DNA of 64,000 bases from Streptococcus mitis (GCF_002005545.1 NZ_LBMT01000001.1:250579-314578); one strand, 5' to 3'; positions 17,235 through 26,829 are shown, counted from the stretch's first letter. Made by a program: numbers and translations. The notes: generated by a model from the sequence alone, not told the origin.

Positions 17235-17804
17235 CTATTGTTCTGTCGCGCCATTTGCCAACCTGTCTGAAATATATTTGCTCGGTTCATTCTTCAAGAG
17301 ATTTTCCAAGCCAATATTCTTCAGATATTCCAATTGAGAAGCCTTCTTGACATCCAAAACTTGAAAATCATAACTAGTCGTTGTTTGAAGTTCCGTTGCA
17401 CTTAATAATTTGGTTTCAAGCTTAAATCCTGCTAATTTACGAGCTTCTACGATGGCCTCATCCTTCTCCTCTGCCTCAAGGAGAGCTTTTTGAGTTTCTT
17501 CCACACCATGTTGGTCAATATAGTTCTTCAACTCATCAGAGACTGGACGCTTTTGTTGAATGGTTAGGTTCAAAAAAGTCTTGTCTTTATAAGTAATGGT
17601 TTGGGTTTGCTGGCTACCATCATCTGATTTCGGCAAGACCAAAGTCTTGGTTACAACTGTATTCTTCTCAGCATTTTCAATAACTGGCAATGCCGACTGA
17701 AGCGTATCCTTTTCTGTTTTTGTAGCTGGTCCAGTTTCTTTTTTCTGTCCGCAACCAACTAGGACAAAAAGGAAAGCTAGACTAACAAGAACTATTTTTT
17801 TCAT
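17235..17804 (-). CDS. DUF1307 family lipoprotein
   Basis: A 189-residue surface lipoprotein with a signal peptide MKKIVLVSLAFLFVLVGCG; the lipobox Cys is residue 18. The body is an extended, charged domain with the segment TITYKDKTFLNLTIQQ typical of the DUF1307/YehR-like family. Function unknown. It is preceded by the spx terminator, so it may be read from a promoter inside that short gap or by read-through. Confidence 0.85.
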   Translation of the reverse strand: MKKIVLVSLAFLFVLVGCGQKKETGPATKTEKDTLQSALPVIENAEKNTVVTKTLVLPKSDDGSQQTQTITYKDKTFLNLTIQQKRPVSDELKNYIDQHGVEETQKALLEAEEKDEAIVEARKLAGFKLETKLLSATELQTTTSYDFQVLDVKKASQLEYLKNIGLENLLKNEPSKYISDRLANGATEQ

Positions 17805-17825
17805 TTCTTTCTTCTTTCTTTTTGA

Positions 17826-17857
17826 AATTAAAATAAGACTGGGAATTGCTCCCAGCC
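17826..17857 (-). terminator. Terminator of spx
   Basis: GGCTGGGA pairs with TCCCAGTC around GCAAT, followed by TTATTTTAATTTC on the minus strand, 8 bases after the spx stop. Confidence 0.8.
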
Positions 17858-17864
17858 TTGATGT

Positions 17865-18263
17865 TTATAGAGCTGCACGCAAACGTGCTTCTGCATTTTC
17901 TACATTACGGACAGAGCGTGGTAAGAAGGCACGAATATCGTCTTCCTTATAGCCAACTTGCAGGCGTTTTTCATCCACAAGGATTGGGCTCTTTAAAATT
18001 CTCGGTGTTTCCATAATCAGATTGAGGACTTCATTGACACTCAAATCTTCAATATCCACTCCAAGGGCTTTGGCATAGCGATTTTTAGACGAAACGATGC
18101 TGGCTATTCCGTTATCTGTTTTTGTCAGAATATCCAGTAATTCTTCTCTCGTAATTCCTTCTTTACCAAGATTTTGTTCTTTATAACTTAACTGGTGGGC
18201 ATTGAGCCAGGTTTTTGCTTTTTTACAGCTAGTACAACTTGAGACTGTATAAATTTTAATCAT
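17865..18263 (-). CDS. spx: Spx-family transcriptional regulator
   Basis: ArsC-fold regulator that binds the RNA polymerase alpha C-terminal domain and controls oxidative-stress and competence genes. It has 132 residues and the redox switch CTSC at residues 10-13. RPIL-type element appears as TPRILKSPILVD. Streptococci usually carry two Spx paralogs; which one this is cannot be told here. Confidence 0.92.
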   Translation of the reverse strand: MIKIYTVSSCTSCKKAKTWLNAHQLSYKEQNLGKEGITREELLDILTKTDNGIASIVSSKNRYAKALGVDIEDLSVNEVLNLIMETPRILKSPILVDEKRLQVGYKEDDIRAFLPRSVRNVENAEARLRAAL

Positions 18264-18304
18264 GTACCTACCCCTTTCGCTACATGTTACTATCAGTTTA
18301 GTCT

Positions 18305-18318
18305 ATTATACCATAAAA
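18305..18318 (-). promoter_or_regulatory. spx promoter (extended -10)
   Basis: TATAAT (18305-18310) is preceded by TGG, giving an extended -10 (TGnTATAAT). The -35 region is weak, which is typical of such promoters. Confidence 0.6.
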
Positions 18319-18398
18319 AACATCCGACTTGCGACCTATTTTTAAATTTTTTTGACTTTTTTCGTCATTTTCGTACTTTTTTCTTGACAAAATGAAAT

Positions 18399-21059
18399 TT
18401 ACAGCCATTCTTGATATTTCTTGATATAGATTTTTTTCACAATTGTCACGCTAATCATATACAAAATAATGATGAAAAGTAAAAAGATGAAATAAATCGG
18501 TTTTAAAGGAGTTAGATGAAGTAGGATTGCGAGTGGACTGTAGGGAAGGAAGGTCACAAAGGCTGCAGCCAATAAGGTTGTCACAAGGACTAGCCAAGCT
18601 GGACGACTTTGTAAAAAGGGAATTTTGGCTGAACGCAGCATATGGATAACCATGGTCTGTGACCACATGGACTCGATAAACCAACCTGTCTGAAACAAGA
18701 CAATAAAGCCTACAGAAGACTCCGCTCCATGTACATAGGCATGACCTGTCGTCATGGGTACAATGATAAAATAAAGCAAAATGAAGGTCAAAATATCAAA
18801 GGCAGAAGAGATAGGTCCCATCCAAACCATGAAACGTGTGATAGACTTGGCTTCCCAAGTATGCGGATTTCTCAAAAAATCTTTATCCACCTTGTCAAAA
18901 GGCAAGGCAATACAAGACAAATCATAGACTAGATTTAGGATAATCAAATGGACTGGTGCCATTGGTAAAAATGGCAAAAAGATTCCAGAGACCAATAGGG
19001 ATAAGATATTTCCAAAATTAGAACTCACTGTCATTTTGATATATTTAGTCATATTGGCATAGACCTTACGACCTTCAACAAGTCCTTTTTCAAGCACCAT
19101 GAGATCCTTATCAAGTAGGATAACATCAGCCGTTTCTTTGGCAATATCTACTGCTGTGTCAACAGAAATCCCCACATCTGCGACTTTCATAGAAGGAGCA
19201 TCATTGATCCCATCTCCCATATAGCCTACAGCATGACCATTAGCCTTAAATTGCAAAATAATCCTTGCTTTTTGGTCAGGAGAAAGTTTGGCAAATACTG
19301 TTACCTCCTCTACGGCTTGGGCCAATTCTTGATCACTCATCTGATCAATTTCAGATCCCAACAGCATCTGATTGATATCCAAACCAACCTTTTCACAGAC
19401 TGCTTGGGTAACTTTTTCGTTGTCTCCCGTCAAAATCTTTGTTTGAACCCCATGTTCTAACAGAGCCTTAATTGCTGGTGCAGCAGATGGTTTAGGAGGA
19501 TCTAGGAAGGCTAAATAACCAGTTAGAATCATATCCCCTTCGTCATCAACTGTATAGGCATGACCTTCCCTCAAACCTGACTTATAGGCCACTCCCAAGA
19601 CACGCAAACCTTGTTGATTTAGTTGTCGGACTTCCTCTAAAATCTCTTCTCTGATAGCATCTGTCAAGGGAGTAATCACTCCTTGGTATTCTGCATGACT
19701 AGAAATCGTCAACATTTCCTCTAGGGCACCCTTGGTTACCAAACTAACAACTTCGTGTTCATCCTTAACGATAACACTCATCCGTCTACGTTCAAAATCA
19801 AAGGGAAGCTCATCTATTTTTTGAAAAGTTTGAGCCAGATTTTGCAAGAGGGTGTGTTCTTTGGCTTCCTTTTCAGTCCGTTTGATGATGGCTCTGTCCA
19901 TCAAATTTTTCAAGCCCGTTTGAAAATAAGAATTGAGATAAGCTCGTCTCAAGACGGTCAAATCCAAGCGTCCATGGATGTCCAAGGGATATTCAAGGAC
20001 AATTTCGTCTTGGGTTAGAGTTCCTGTCTTATCTGTACACAAAATATCAATCGCCCCTAAGTCCTGTATGGCATTGAGTTTCTTGATAACCACTTTTTCC
20101 TTGGCCATAATGATGGAGCCTTTTGCTAGACTGGCTGTGATAATCATAGGAAGCATCTCAGGTGTCAATCCAACACCAACACTCAAAGCAAATACGCCAG
20201 CTTCCAGCCAGTCACCATCTGTTAAACCATTGGACAAGAAAACGATGGGCACCATGACCAGCATCAAACGAATCAAGAGCCACGAAATACTATTCATCTC
20301 CCGTTCAAACGAAGTAGGCTCGTCATAGGTGTTCAAAGTCTGCTCAATGGCTCCCATCATGGTATCATCACCAACTGCTAAAACCACGGCCTTGGCACTA
20401 CCAGACAAGACATTGGTTCCCATAAAGGCGAGCGCTTCTGCTTCTAGCAGACTATCAGATTGTTGAACTGTTGCCTTGGTCAAGGCCAATTTTTCAACCG
20501 ATTCACTTTCACCTGTCAAGCCCGACTGTTGTACAAAGAAATCGCGCGACTCAAATAAAAGAAGATCTGCTGGAATCATGTCTCCAGCGCTTAATTTAAC
20601 CACGTCACCCACTACCAAATCATCGATAGGTACTTCTTGAATTTCTCCTTGACGAATGACAGTCGCTGTGTTGACAATCATTTTTGATAGATTGGTCGCA
20701 GCCTTATCACTACGTAGTTCTTGGACAAAGCGTATGCCACCAGAAATGAGGACTAGGACAACGATGATAATAGAAGTCGTCGGATCTTCTTGACCTGGTT
20801 TTGCCAACCAGACATTGGTCACCAAGGAAATCACGGCGATGACCAGCAAGATGATTGTAAAAGGATTGATAATGGATTCGTAAATCTTTTTGAGGATACT
20901 GTCTTCTTGACCCTTTGTGATGGTATTTTCGCCATATAGGTCACGATTTTTCTCCACCTGCTCCTCAGTCAAGCCTGTTAGACTTGTCTTATAAAAAGAT
21001 AGAGTTTCGTTTAAAGATGTCTGAATAGCTGTTGCTAATCTTTCTTTTGTAGTTTTCAT
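18399..21059 (-). CDS. mgtA: Magnesium-transporting P-type ATPase (P3B)
   Basis: Imports Mg2+ across the membrane at the cost of ATP. It has 886 residues with the phosphorylated Asp in DKTGTLT (about residues 335-341), the TGES loop as LTGESES, and the GDGINDAPSM hinge. Ten membrane segments fit the P3B layout. The ATG follows AGGAG by 5 bases. It stands alone behind an M-box riboswitch and a leader ORF, so Mg2+ control is strongly implied. Confidence 0.95.
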   Translation of the reverse strand: MKTTKERLATAIQTSLNETLSFYKTSLTGLTEEQVEKNRDLYGENTITKGQEDSILKKIYESIINPFTIILLVIAVISLVTNVWLAKPGQEDPTTSIIIVVLVLISGGIRFVQELRSDKAATNLSKMIVNTATVIRQGEIQEVPIDDLVVGDVVKLSAGDMIPADLLLFESRDFFVQQSGLTGESESVEKLALTKATVQQSDSLLEAEALAFMGTNVLSGSAKAVVLAVGDDTMMGAIEQTLNTYDEPTSFEREMNSISWLLIRLMLVMVPIVFLSNGLTDGDWLEAGVFALSVGVGLTPEMLPMIITASLAKGSIIMAKEKVVIKKLNAIQDLGAIDILCTDKTGTLTQDEIVLEYPLDIHGRLDLTVLRRAYLNSYFQTGLKNLMDRAIIKRTEKEAKEHTLLQNLAQTFQKIDELPFDFERRRMSVIVKDEHEVVSLVTKGALEEMLTISSHAEYQGVITPLTDAIREEILEEVRQLNQQGLRVLGVAYKSGLREGHAYTVDDEGDMILTGYLAFLDPPKPSAAPAIKALLEHGVQTKILTGDNEKVTQAVCEKVGLDINQMLLGSEIDQMSDQELAQAVEEVTVFAKLSPDQKARIILQFKANGHAVGYMGDGINDAPSMKVADVGISVDTAVDIAKETADVILLDKDLMVLEKGLVEGRKVYANMTKYIKMTVSSNFGNILSLLVSGIFLPFLPMAPVHLIILNLVYDLSCIALPFDKVDKDFLRNPHTWEAKSITRFMVWMGPISSAFDILTFILLYFIIVPMTTGHAYVHGAESSVGFIVLFQTGWFIESMWSQTMVIHMLRSAKIPFLQSRPAWLVLVTTLLAAAFVTFLPYSPLAILLHLTPLKPIYFIFLLFIIILYMISVTIVKKIYIKKYQEWL

Positions 21060-21072
21060 TGGTTTCTCCTAT

Positions 21073-21155
21073 CTGTATGAATGATGTGTTTCATACACAG
21101 AGACCAATCACTTTATAAGGGCAGAACGACACAAATCAGCGATTGGCTGTGTATG
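21073..21155 (-). promoter_or_regulatory. Alternative pairing region between leader ORF and mgtA start
   Basis: Segment 1 (21141-21155, leader codons 10-15) can pair with segment 2 (21092-21109): 9 plus 6 base pairs with a 3-base bulge. Segment 2 can instead pair with segment 3 (21073-21080, TCATACAG), a 7-bp stem directly before the mgtA ribosome site AGGAG. The two pairings exclude each other, as in ribosome-controlled attenuators. The mechanism is inferred; the complementarity is seen. Confidence 0.65.
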
Positions 21156-21184
21156 TGCGGTTCCGGATGATCGTCAATTTGCAT
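21113..21184 (-). CDS. mgtA leader peptide (23 aa)
   Basis: A 23-codon ORF with an excellent ribosome site (AAAGGAG, 7 bases from ATG), placed after the M-box terminator and 53 bases before mgtA. It starts MQIDDHPEPHIHS and ends hydrophobic. The acidic-proline N-terminus resembles in character the MgtL leader peptide of enterobacteria, whose translation aborts when Mg2+ is low; there is no sequence homology to claim. Its codons 10-15 overlap a segment that pairs with the mgtA leader. Confidence 0.7.
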   Translation of the reverse strand: MQIDDHPEPHIHSQSLICVVLPL

Positions 21185-21209
21185 CGTTTATCTCCTTTCT
21201 TTGATTTAA

Positions 21210-21242
21210 ACAGTAGAAAATCCCACCATAAAATGGCAGGAT
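21210..21242 (-). terminator. M-box expression-platform terminator
   Basis: ATCCTGCCAT pairs with ATGGTGGGAT (two G-U) around TTT, followed by TTTCT. It is just downstream of the M-box aptamer and would form when Mg2+ is bound. Confidence 0.75.
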
Positions 21243-21261
21243 TAAAAAACTAATTATCTGT

Positions 21262-21412
21262 TTTTCGTTCAAGCTTTAACTCCATAGGGCAATGTAATGA
21301 GCTTAGTCTTGGCCTTCGCGACCAGGACTGTTGACCAACGAGTAGTGTCTCCACTGCTTTGCGGTAGTCATCCGTATCCCTATGGTAGCCTCACCTACCG
21401 TTTTCGTCTTTC
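21262..21412 (-). promoter_or_regulatory. M-box (ykoK) Mg2+ riboswitch
   Basis: On the minus strand the region opens with GGTAGGTGAGGCTACC, the hallmark of M-box aptamers, has an internal GTTGGTCAACAG segment, and closes with CCCTATGG and TTAAAGCTTGAACG. It starts at the transcript 5' end and precedes a Mg2+ transporter, as in most M-box loci. Bound Mg2+ normally promotes termination. Confidence 0.88.
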
Positions 21413-21441
21413 AGTATAAACCTTTAAAATTTAAAAGTCAA
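21413..21441 (-). promoter_or_regulatory. mgtA promoter
   Basis: The -35 TTGACT (21436-21441) and -10 TATACT (21413-21418) have a 17-base spacer. Transcription would start near 21406, at the first bases of the M-box. Confidence 0.8.
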
Positions 21442-21461
21442 TCATTTGAGTTGTTTAACTC

Positions 21462-22523
21462 TTAAATAACTATCAACTCTTTTGGAGCTAAGGTCAACAA
21501 TTCACAACCTGTCTCTGTAATCAGGATATCATCCTCGATACGAACGCCATATTTGCCTTCGATATAGATACCTGGTTCATCGGTCAAGGCCATACCCGCC
21601 TTAATAGTTTCTGTAGAAGTCTGGCTAAAGTAAGGTTCTTCATGGATGTCCAGTCCAATACCGTGACCAATACCGTGTGTAAAGTAGTCGCCATAGCCTG
21701 CTTCGATGATAATATCACGAGGAATTTTATCAAAGTCACGGAAACCTAATCCTGCCTTAGCCTGGTCAATCAAGGCTTGGTTGGCTTTCAAAACCGTATT
21801 GTAAATTTCTGCCTGCTCGTCGCTAACATGCCCTAGATAGATAGTCCGTGTCATATCACTGACATAGTGGTCATAAAGGCAACCGAAGTCCATTGTAATG
21901 GCTTCTCCTAGCTCCACTGGTTTGTGCATAGGATGGGCATGAGGTTTGGAAGAGTTGATGCCACTTGCTAAAATAGTATCAAATGATAGGCCTGAAGCTC
22001 CCAACTCACGCATACGGAAGTCAAGGAAGTTGGCAATCTCAATTTCAGTCTTTCCTGGCTTAATAAAGTCAAGCGCGTCGCGGAAAGCTTGGTCTGAGAT
22101 TGAACAAGCCTTGCGAATAGCTGCAATCTCCACTTCATCCTTAATCATTCGAAGACCTTCGACAAACTGAGTTTGTGGAAGCAAATCAATTCCCTCAAAG
22201 GTTGCCTGCATACGGTGATAATAAGACACTGAAATCTCATCTTCAAAACCGATTCGAGACAAGCCCATGTCCTTGACAATTCCTGCAATGACAGCCAATT
22301 CATCACGGTCAGCCACAATCTCAAAACCACTGGTTTCTTGCTTGGCTGCAATGATATAGCGAGAGTCTGTCACCAAGACCTGACGGTCACGGCTGATAAA
22401 GACTGTTCCGTTTGAGCCCCAAAAACCAGTCAAATAATAGACGTTTTTAAGGTTATTGATGATGATGCCATCTAGTTCTTTTTCTTGCATTTTATCTAGA
22501 AATGCTTGTACGCGTTTATTCAT
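21462..22523 (-). CDS. pepP: Xaa-Pro aminopeptidase (M24B)
   Basis: Cytoplasmic metallopeptidase cutting X-Pro bonds. It has 353 residues: a creatinase N-terminal domain (to about 125) and a pita-bread catalytic domain with the metal ligands in [30 protein letters not shown] and ...[19 protein letters not shown]. All five ligands are visible. It overlaps the uvrA stop by 8 bases, so the two are co-translated. PepQ-type dipeptidase is the nearest alternative. Confidence 0.9.
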   Translation of the reverse strand: MNKRVQAFLDKMQEKELDGIIINNLKNVYYLTGFWGSNGTVFISRDRQVLVTDSRYIIAAKQETSGFEIVADRDELAVIAGIVKDMGLSRIGFEDEISVSYYHRMQATFEGIDLLPQTQFVEGLRMIKDEVEIAAIRKACSISDQAFRDALDFIKPGKTEIEIANFLDFRMRELGASGLSFDTILASGINSSKPHAHPMHKPVELGEAITMDFGCLYDHYVSDMTRTIYLGHVSDEQAEIYNTVLKANQALIDQAKAGLGFRDFDKIPRDIIIEAGYGDYFTHGIGHGIGLDIHEEPYFSQTSTETIKAGMALTDEPGIYIEGKYGVRIEDDILITETGCELLTLAPKELIVI

Positions 22524-25347
22524 GATGTAATTTTCCTTTCAAATACTGTCCTGTGTAGCTGGCTTGGTTAGCAGCTACTTCTTCTGGAGTTCCTGTTGCG
22601 ATGATGGTTCCACCACCGACACCGCCCTCAGGTCCCAAGTCAATAATATGGTCTGCCGTCTTGATAACATCCAGATTGTGCTCAATGACAAGAACTGTAT
22701 TGCCATCATCGACAAAGCGAGCTAAAACCTTAAGCAAGCGAGCGATATCCTCGGTATGAAGCCCTGTCGTCGGCTCGTCCAGAATGTAGAAAGATTTTCC
22801 TGTCGATCGTTTGTGGAGTTCACTAGCCAGCTTCATACGCTGGGCTTCTCCCCCAGAAAGGGTGGTAGCAGGTTGCCCTAGCGTTACATAGCCTAGCCCC
22901 ACATCCTTGATGGTCTGAAGTTTGCGTTGAATTTTCGGAATGTGTTGGAAGAATTCCACCGCATCGTTGACAGTCATATCCAAGACCTGCGAGATATTTT
23001 TTTCCTTGTAATGGACTTCTAGGGTTTCACTGTTGTAACGGGTCCCGTGGCAAACTTCACAAGCCACATAAACATCTGGCAAGAAGTGCATCTCAATCTT
23101 GATAATCCCGTCACCTGAGCAGGCTTCACAGCGACCTCCCTTAACATTGAAACTAAAACGTCCCTTTTTGTAACCACGAATCTTAGCCTCATTTGTCTGG
23201 GCAAAAAGGTCACGTATATCGTCAAAAACTCCTGTATAGGTAGCCGGGTTAGACCTTGGCGTTCGTCCAATCGGGCTCTGGTCAATATCAATCAAGCGGT
23301 CGACATGCTCAATCCCTGTAATCGTCTTGAATTTACCAGGCTTGTCTGAATTACGGTTGAGCTTCTGGGCAATAGCTTTTTTGAGAATGCTATTGATTAG
23401 GGTCGATTTTCCTGAACCTGATACACCTGTCACCGCGATGAATTTTCCTAGTGGGAATCGAACAGTAATATTTTGCAAGTTGTTCTCACGCGCTCCTGTC
23501 ACTTCTATAAAACGACCATTACCGACACGACGCTCTTCTGGTACTGGAATGGCACGTTTGCCTGACAAGTACTGACCTGTGATAGACTTGCTATTGCGAG
23601 CAACCTGCTTGGGCGTACCCGCAGCAACAATCTCCCCACCAAAAACACCCGCACCAGGACCAACGTCAATCAGATAATCCGCTTCGCGCATGGTATCTTC
23701 ATCATGTTCCACCACAATGAGTGTATTACCCAAGTCACGCATCTTTTTGAGACTGGCAATAAGACGGTCATTGTCCCTCTGGTGAAGACCAATTGACGGC
23801 TCATCTAGGATATAGAGGACACCTGATAGGTTAGAACCAATCTGGGTTGCCAAGCGAATACGCTGACTTTCCCCACCTGAAAGAGTTCCTGCCGAACGAG
23901 ACAGGGTCAGATAGTTAAGACCCACGTTATTGAGGAAAGTCAAACGATCCTTGATTTCCTTGAGAATGGGCCGAGCAATGATGGCTTCATTTTCAGACAA
24001 GGTTAGCTGGCTCACCAAGTCCAAGTGGTCTGCGATAGATAGGTCTGAAATTTCTCCTATATGCGGCCCTTGCTCACCACCAACACGGACAGACAAGGCC
24101 TGGTCATTGAGACGATAACCGTGACAGGTTCCGCAAGTCAGCTCATTCATGTAGAGGCGCATCTGGGTGCGGGTGTAGTCACTATTAGTTTCATGATAGC
24201 GACGCTTGATATTATTAACAACTCCCTCAAAAGGAATATCGATATCGCGCACGCCACCAAATTCATTCTCATAGTGGAAATGGAATTCCTTACCATCAGA
24301 TCCATAGAGAATCAAGTTCTTATCTTCTTCTGACAAATCTTCAAAAGGTTTATCCATATCCACTCCAAAGGATGTCATAGCCTGCTCTAGCATGTTTGGA
24401 TAGTAGTTGGATGAGATAGGATTCCAAGGAGCCAAGGCTCCCTCGCGTAGCGTTTTGCTGGCATCTGGCACCACCAAATCAGTATCCACCTCCAGCTTGA
24501 TGCCCAAGCCGTCACACTCACTACAAGAACCAAAAGGAGCATTAAATGAGAAGAGACGTGGCTCTAACTCTGGAACAGTAAAACCACAAACTGGACAGGC
24601 ATAATGCTCAGAGAAGAGCAACTCCGAATCGTCCATGGTGTCGATAATGACATAGCCTTCTGCGATACGAAGGGCAGCTTCAATGGAATCAAAGAGACGG
24701 CTACGAATACCCTCCTTGATAACGATACGGTCAACCACGACATCTATATTGTGTTGCTTGCTCTTGGACAACTCTGGCACTTCGGTCACATCATAGACTT
24801 CCCCATCCACACGGACACGGACATACCCATCTTTCTGAACCTTCTCGATAACACTCTTATGTTGGCCTTTTTTCTTGCGGATGACAGGGGCCAAAATCTG
24901 CAAGCGCTGGCGTTCAGGTAACTCCAAAACCTTATCCACGATTTGTTCCACAGAAGAAGCCTTGATAGCTCCATGCCCGTTGATACAGTAAGGCGTTCCC
25001 ACACGCGCGTAGAGGAGACGCAGATAGTCATTGATTTCAGTCGTGGTTCCCACGGTCGAGCGAGGATTTTTACTAGTCGTTTTCTGGTCGATGGAAATAG
25101 CTGGGCTGAGGCCATCAATGGCATCTACATCAGGCTTCTCCATATTTCCCAAAAACTGGCGAGCGTAGGCTGACAAACTCTCCACATAGCGACGTTGTCC
25201 CTCCGCATAGAGGGTATCAAAGGCCAGACTGGATTTCCCTGAACCTGACAAACCGGTCACGACAACCAACTTGTCTCGTGGAATTTCCACGTCAATATTT
25301 TTTAAATTATGGGCACGCGCCCCATGAATGACAATTTTATCTTGCAT
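22516..25347 (-). CDS. uvrA: Excinuclease ABC subunit A
   Basis: DNA-damage recognition ATPase of nucleotide excision repair. It has 943 residues from [15 protein letters not shown]. Walker [10 protein letters not shown] (about 32-40) and GVSGSGKST in the second half, zinc modules CPVC...CSEC and CEAC...CEVC, and two LSGGE(S/A)QR signatures are all present. The ORF is open to 25380, but the shorter start fits the family. Its promoter region is shared with the island's left attachment site. Confidence 0.96.
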   Translation of the reverse strand: MQDKIVIHGARAHNLKNIDVEIPRDKLVVVTGLSGSGKSSLAFDTLYAEGQRRYVESLSAYARQFLGNMEKPDVDAIDGLSPAISIDQKTTSKNPRSTVGTTTEINDYLRLLYARVGTPYCINGHGAIKASSVEQIVDKVLELPERQRLQILAPVIRKKKGQHKSVIEKVQKDGYVRVRVDGEVYDVTEVPELSKSKQHNIDVVVDRIVIKEGIRSRLFDSIEAALRIAEGYVIIDTMDDSELLFSEHYACPVCGFTVPELEPRLFSFNAPFGSCSECDGLGIKLEVDTDLVVPDASKTLREGALAPWNPISSNYYPNMLEQAMTSFGVDMDKPFEDLSEEDKNLILYGSDGKEFHFHYENEFGGVRDIDIPFEGVVNNIKRRYHETNSDYTRTQMRLYMNELTCGTCHGYRLNDQALSVRVGGEQGPHIGEISDLSIADHLDLVSQLTLSENEAIIARPILKEIKDRLTFLNNVGLNYLTLSRSAGTLSGGESQRIRLATQIGSNLSGVLYILDEPSIGLHQRDNDRLIASLKKMRDLGNTLIVVEHDEDTMREADYLIDVGPGAGVFGGEIVAAGTPKQVARNSKSITGQYLSGKRAIPVPEERRVGNGRFIEVTGARENNLQNITVRFPLGKFIAVTGVSGSGKSTLINSILKKAIAQKLNRNSDKPGKFKTITGIEHVDRLIDIDQSPIGRTPRSNPATYTGVFDDIRDLFAQTNEAKIRGYKKGRFSFNVKGGRCEACSGDGIIKIEMHFLPDVYVACEVCHGTRYNSETLEVHYKEKNISQVLDMTVNDAVEFFQHIPKIQRKLQTIKDVGLGYVTLGQPATTLSGGEAQRMKLASELHKRSTGKSFYILDEPTTGLHTEDIARLLKVLARFVDDGNTVLVIEHNLDVIKTADHIIDLGPEGGVGGGTIIATGTPEEVAANQASYTGQYLKGKLHHE

Positions 25348-25378
25348 CTTTGTTCTTTCTAGTCCATTATTGCTTACC

Positions 25379-25388
25379 ATTATACCAA
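25379..25388 (-). promoter_or_regulatory. uvrA promoter (extended -10)
   Basis: TATAAT (25379-25384) preceded by TGG, an extended -10, lies about 30 bases before the uvrA ATG on the minus strand. It is outside the duplicated att core, so the island insertion leaves it intact. Confidence 0.6.
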
Positions 25389-25410
25389 AAAAAGTGAGAT
25401 TCTATTACCC

Positions 25411-25435
25411 AAAAGGCCGATTTTGTAGTATAATA
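25411..25435. other. Left attachment site (att)
   Basis: One of two copies of the 25-bp repeat; differs from the right copy at one position (C for T at 25418). It contains TATAAT (25429-25434), so the core of a promoter is duplicated by integration. Confidence 0.85.
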
Positions 25436-25525
25436 AAAAACTTCTTATTTTAGGTTTCCTTAGGACTTCCTGACCCTTATATCACGCGCTTTTTAACAAA
25501 AAATACTAACATTACTTTTTACTAC

Positions 25526-25558
25526 TTGCTCCCCCAAAGTACGCAAAAAGGGGAGCAA
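25526..25558. repeat. Inverted GGGGAGCAA sites near the left end
   Basis: TTGCTCCCC (25526-25534) and GGGGAGCAA (25550-25558) form an inverted pair. The same 9-mer occurs twice in direct orientation at the right end (36141-36149, 36153-36161). Presence at both ends inside the att cores suggests integrase arm-type sites; the left pair could also form a hairpin. Confidence 0.55.
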
Positions 25559-25610
25559 AAAAAGCCCCACAAAAGGGCTAAGATTTGACGAGTTCAGCAG
25601 GCAAGAAACT

Positions 25611-25635
25611 AGCACGGTCAAACGTGCTTTTTTTA
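25611..25635 (+). terminator. Plus-strand terminator near the left end
   Basis: AGCACG-GTCAAA-CGTGCT followed by seven T on the plus strand, a textbook terminator with no plus-strand gene before it. It would stop transcription entering the island from the -10 box duplicated in the left att site. Confidence 0.75.
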
Positions 25636-25699
25636 TTGCTGGTTGCTGATAGGTATATTATACCATGAAGCGCGTGGTTTATAAGATTATGACCTCACA

Positions 25700-25727
25700 A
25701 AAGCCCCCAGATTCTTTTCTAAGGGCT
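25700..25727 (-). terminator. Terminator of the island's minus-strand operon
   Basis: AAGCCC/GGGCTT hairpin followed by TTTTG on the minus strand. The stop codon of the 32-aa ORF lies in the first arm. Confidence 0.6.
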
Positions 25728-25817
25728 TGTAGTTTGTCCGTGGTGTTTTAGTTGTCCAGTACGAAACAAAGCAAAATAGGGGGCGAATATGAAGCCTACG
25801 CCTACAATTGCCAACAT
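25719..25817 (-). CDS. Putative hydrophobic microprotein (32 aa)
   Basis: Its ATG directly follows the TAA of the acidic 48-aa ORF, so re-initiation is possible. It begins MLAIVGVGFIFAPYFALFR, a single membrane-like segment, then a polar tail. No family is recognised. Evidence is only position, start-stop contact and hydrophobic character. Confidence 0.4.
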   Translation of the reverse strand: MLAIVGVGFIFAPYFALFRTGQLKHHGQTTSP

Positions 25818-25964
25818 TTATGCTTCTAACTCTTGTAGTAAGGTTAAATCTAAACCATCAAGGTCAAAATCTATGTTTAAATCGATGTCTATATCCATGT
25901 TTAAATCTATCTCCATATCTTCTAATTGGATATTCTCCAAATCAATCAAAAAATCTTCAATCAT
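25818..25964 (-). CDS. Acidic microprotein (48 aa)
   Basis: A 48-codon ORF beginning MIEDFLIDLENIQLED and continuing as an I/L-D alternation with about 16 Asp/Glu and one Lys/Arg-free body; net charge is strongly negative. A G-rich ribosome site (AGGGGGGATGAC) precedes it. It is the last-but-one ORF of the late operon. Such composition resembles DNA-mimic or partner-binding phage peptides, but no homolog is known to me. Confidence 0.6.
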   Translation of the reverse strand: MIEDFLIDLENIQLEDMEIDLNMDIDIDLNIDFDLDGLDLTLLQELEA

Positions 25965-26017
25965 GTCATCCCCCCTCACTTAAATCTCAACATTTCTCAA
26001 CAAAACACCACCGACGC

Positions 26018-26410
26018 CTACTTATATGCCTCTAGCTCTCCGTTCTGGTGGATTCTCGCAAAGTTTAAGACGGCTATCTGTTTGTATCGGTGGTAGCTAG
26101 TGGAGCTAGTACCTGCCATCTCTACGCATTCACTCATTGTTTTCTGCCTCATGTAGCAATAATGGATAATAAAGTATTTTCTGGCTCGTTTGTTCTCTAT
26201 ACTGTTGATGTCTTGGGCGAATATTTCCAATCCCTCACGGATTGCTTTTTCATGTTCACCACTCAAATTCCACTGATCAGGTAAGACAAGTTTCCAGGCT
26301 TCTTCATCGATACTAACTTGGTTTTCACTTCCTGCCATTCTCTGGAAACGTAGAAAGTAAGTCATCCGCTTTCTAACGTTCATCATCGTTTTAAAGTTAT
26401 CCAGCTCCAT
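26018..26410 (-). CDS. ArpU-family phage transcriptional regulator
   Basis: A 130-residue protein resembling the ArpU/RinA-type regulators that switch on late genes in Gram-positive phages and satellites. An internal helix-turn-helix-like region lies around MSECVEMAGTSSTSYHRYK (residues about 93-111). It starts at the stop of the DUF1492 gene (one-base overlap), so the two act in one operon. Role inferred from family resemblance. Confidence 0.65.
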   Translation of the reverse strand: MELDNFKTMMNVRKRMTYFLRFQRMAGSENQVSIDEEAWKLVLPDQWNLSGEHEKAIREGLEIFAQDINSIENKRARKYFIIHYCYMRQKTMSECVEMAGTSSTSYHRYKQIAVLNFARIHQNGELEAYK

Positions 26411-26829
26411 TAGTTCGCTCCTTCCACCTTGCTCAAGTGTTCTATAGCTTCCTGCTTTACTCGATATACTGTAGTCTTTGATTTATCTATTTCCTCAGCA
26501 ACCTGCCAAGCGTCTAGATTATTCAAATAAAAAAGTCTTAGAACAGAACGCTCAAGCGGATTGACCAACTTATCAATCAGCCTAGATATTTCCATTCTCT
26601 CTTCAGTAAGTCGCTCAATCCTCTGAAGCGTATCCTCTTTTAGTTTTAGAACACTTATAAGATTGTTCTCTGTCTTGTTCTCTCTGCTTGCCTGTACCCT
26701 GCTATGGCTTAGTGTTGGCTTTTTGATAATACTACCTTCCAGGGCCTCCAATTCCAAATATAAGCCTTTGATTTCCTTGCTTATCCACTTAACGCCCTCT
26801 AGTTTTTCTTTTACCTGCTCTGGTGTCAT
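26410..26829 (-). CDS. DUF1492 family regulator (sigma-70 region-4-like)
   Basis: A 139-residue protein: coiled charged N-terminal half (EQVKEKLEGVKW..., residues 1-90) and a C-terminal helix-turn-helix, VLRLFYLNNLDAWQVAEEID then KSKTTVYRVKQEA, like sigma region 4. The start at 26829 follows AGGAGG by 7 bases; the longer ORF has no ribosome site. It has its own promoter and heads the late operon of the island. Confidence 0.75.
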   Translation of the reverse strand: MTPEQVKEKLEGVKWISKEIKGLYLELEALEGSIIKKPTLSHSRVQASRENKTENNLISVLKLKEDTLQRIERLTEERMEISRLIDKLVNPLERSVLRLFYLNNLDAWQVAEEIDKSKTTVYRVKQEAIEHLSKVEGAN

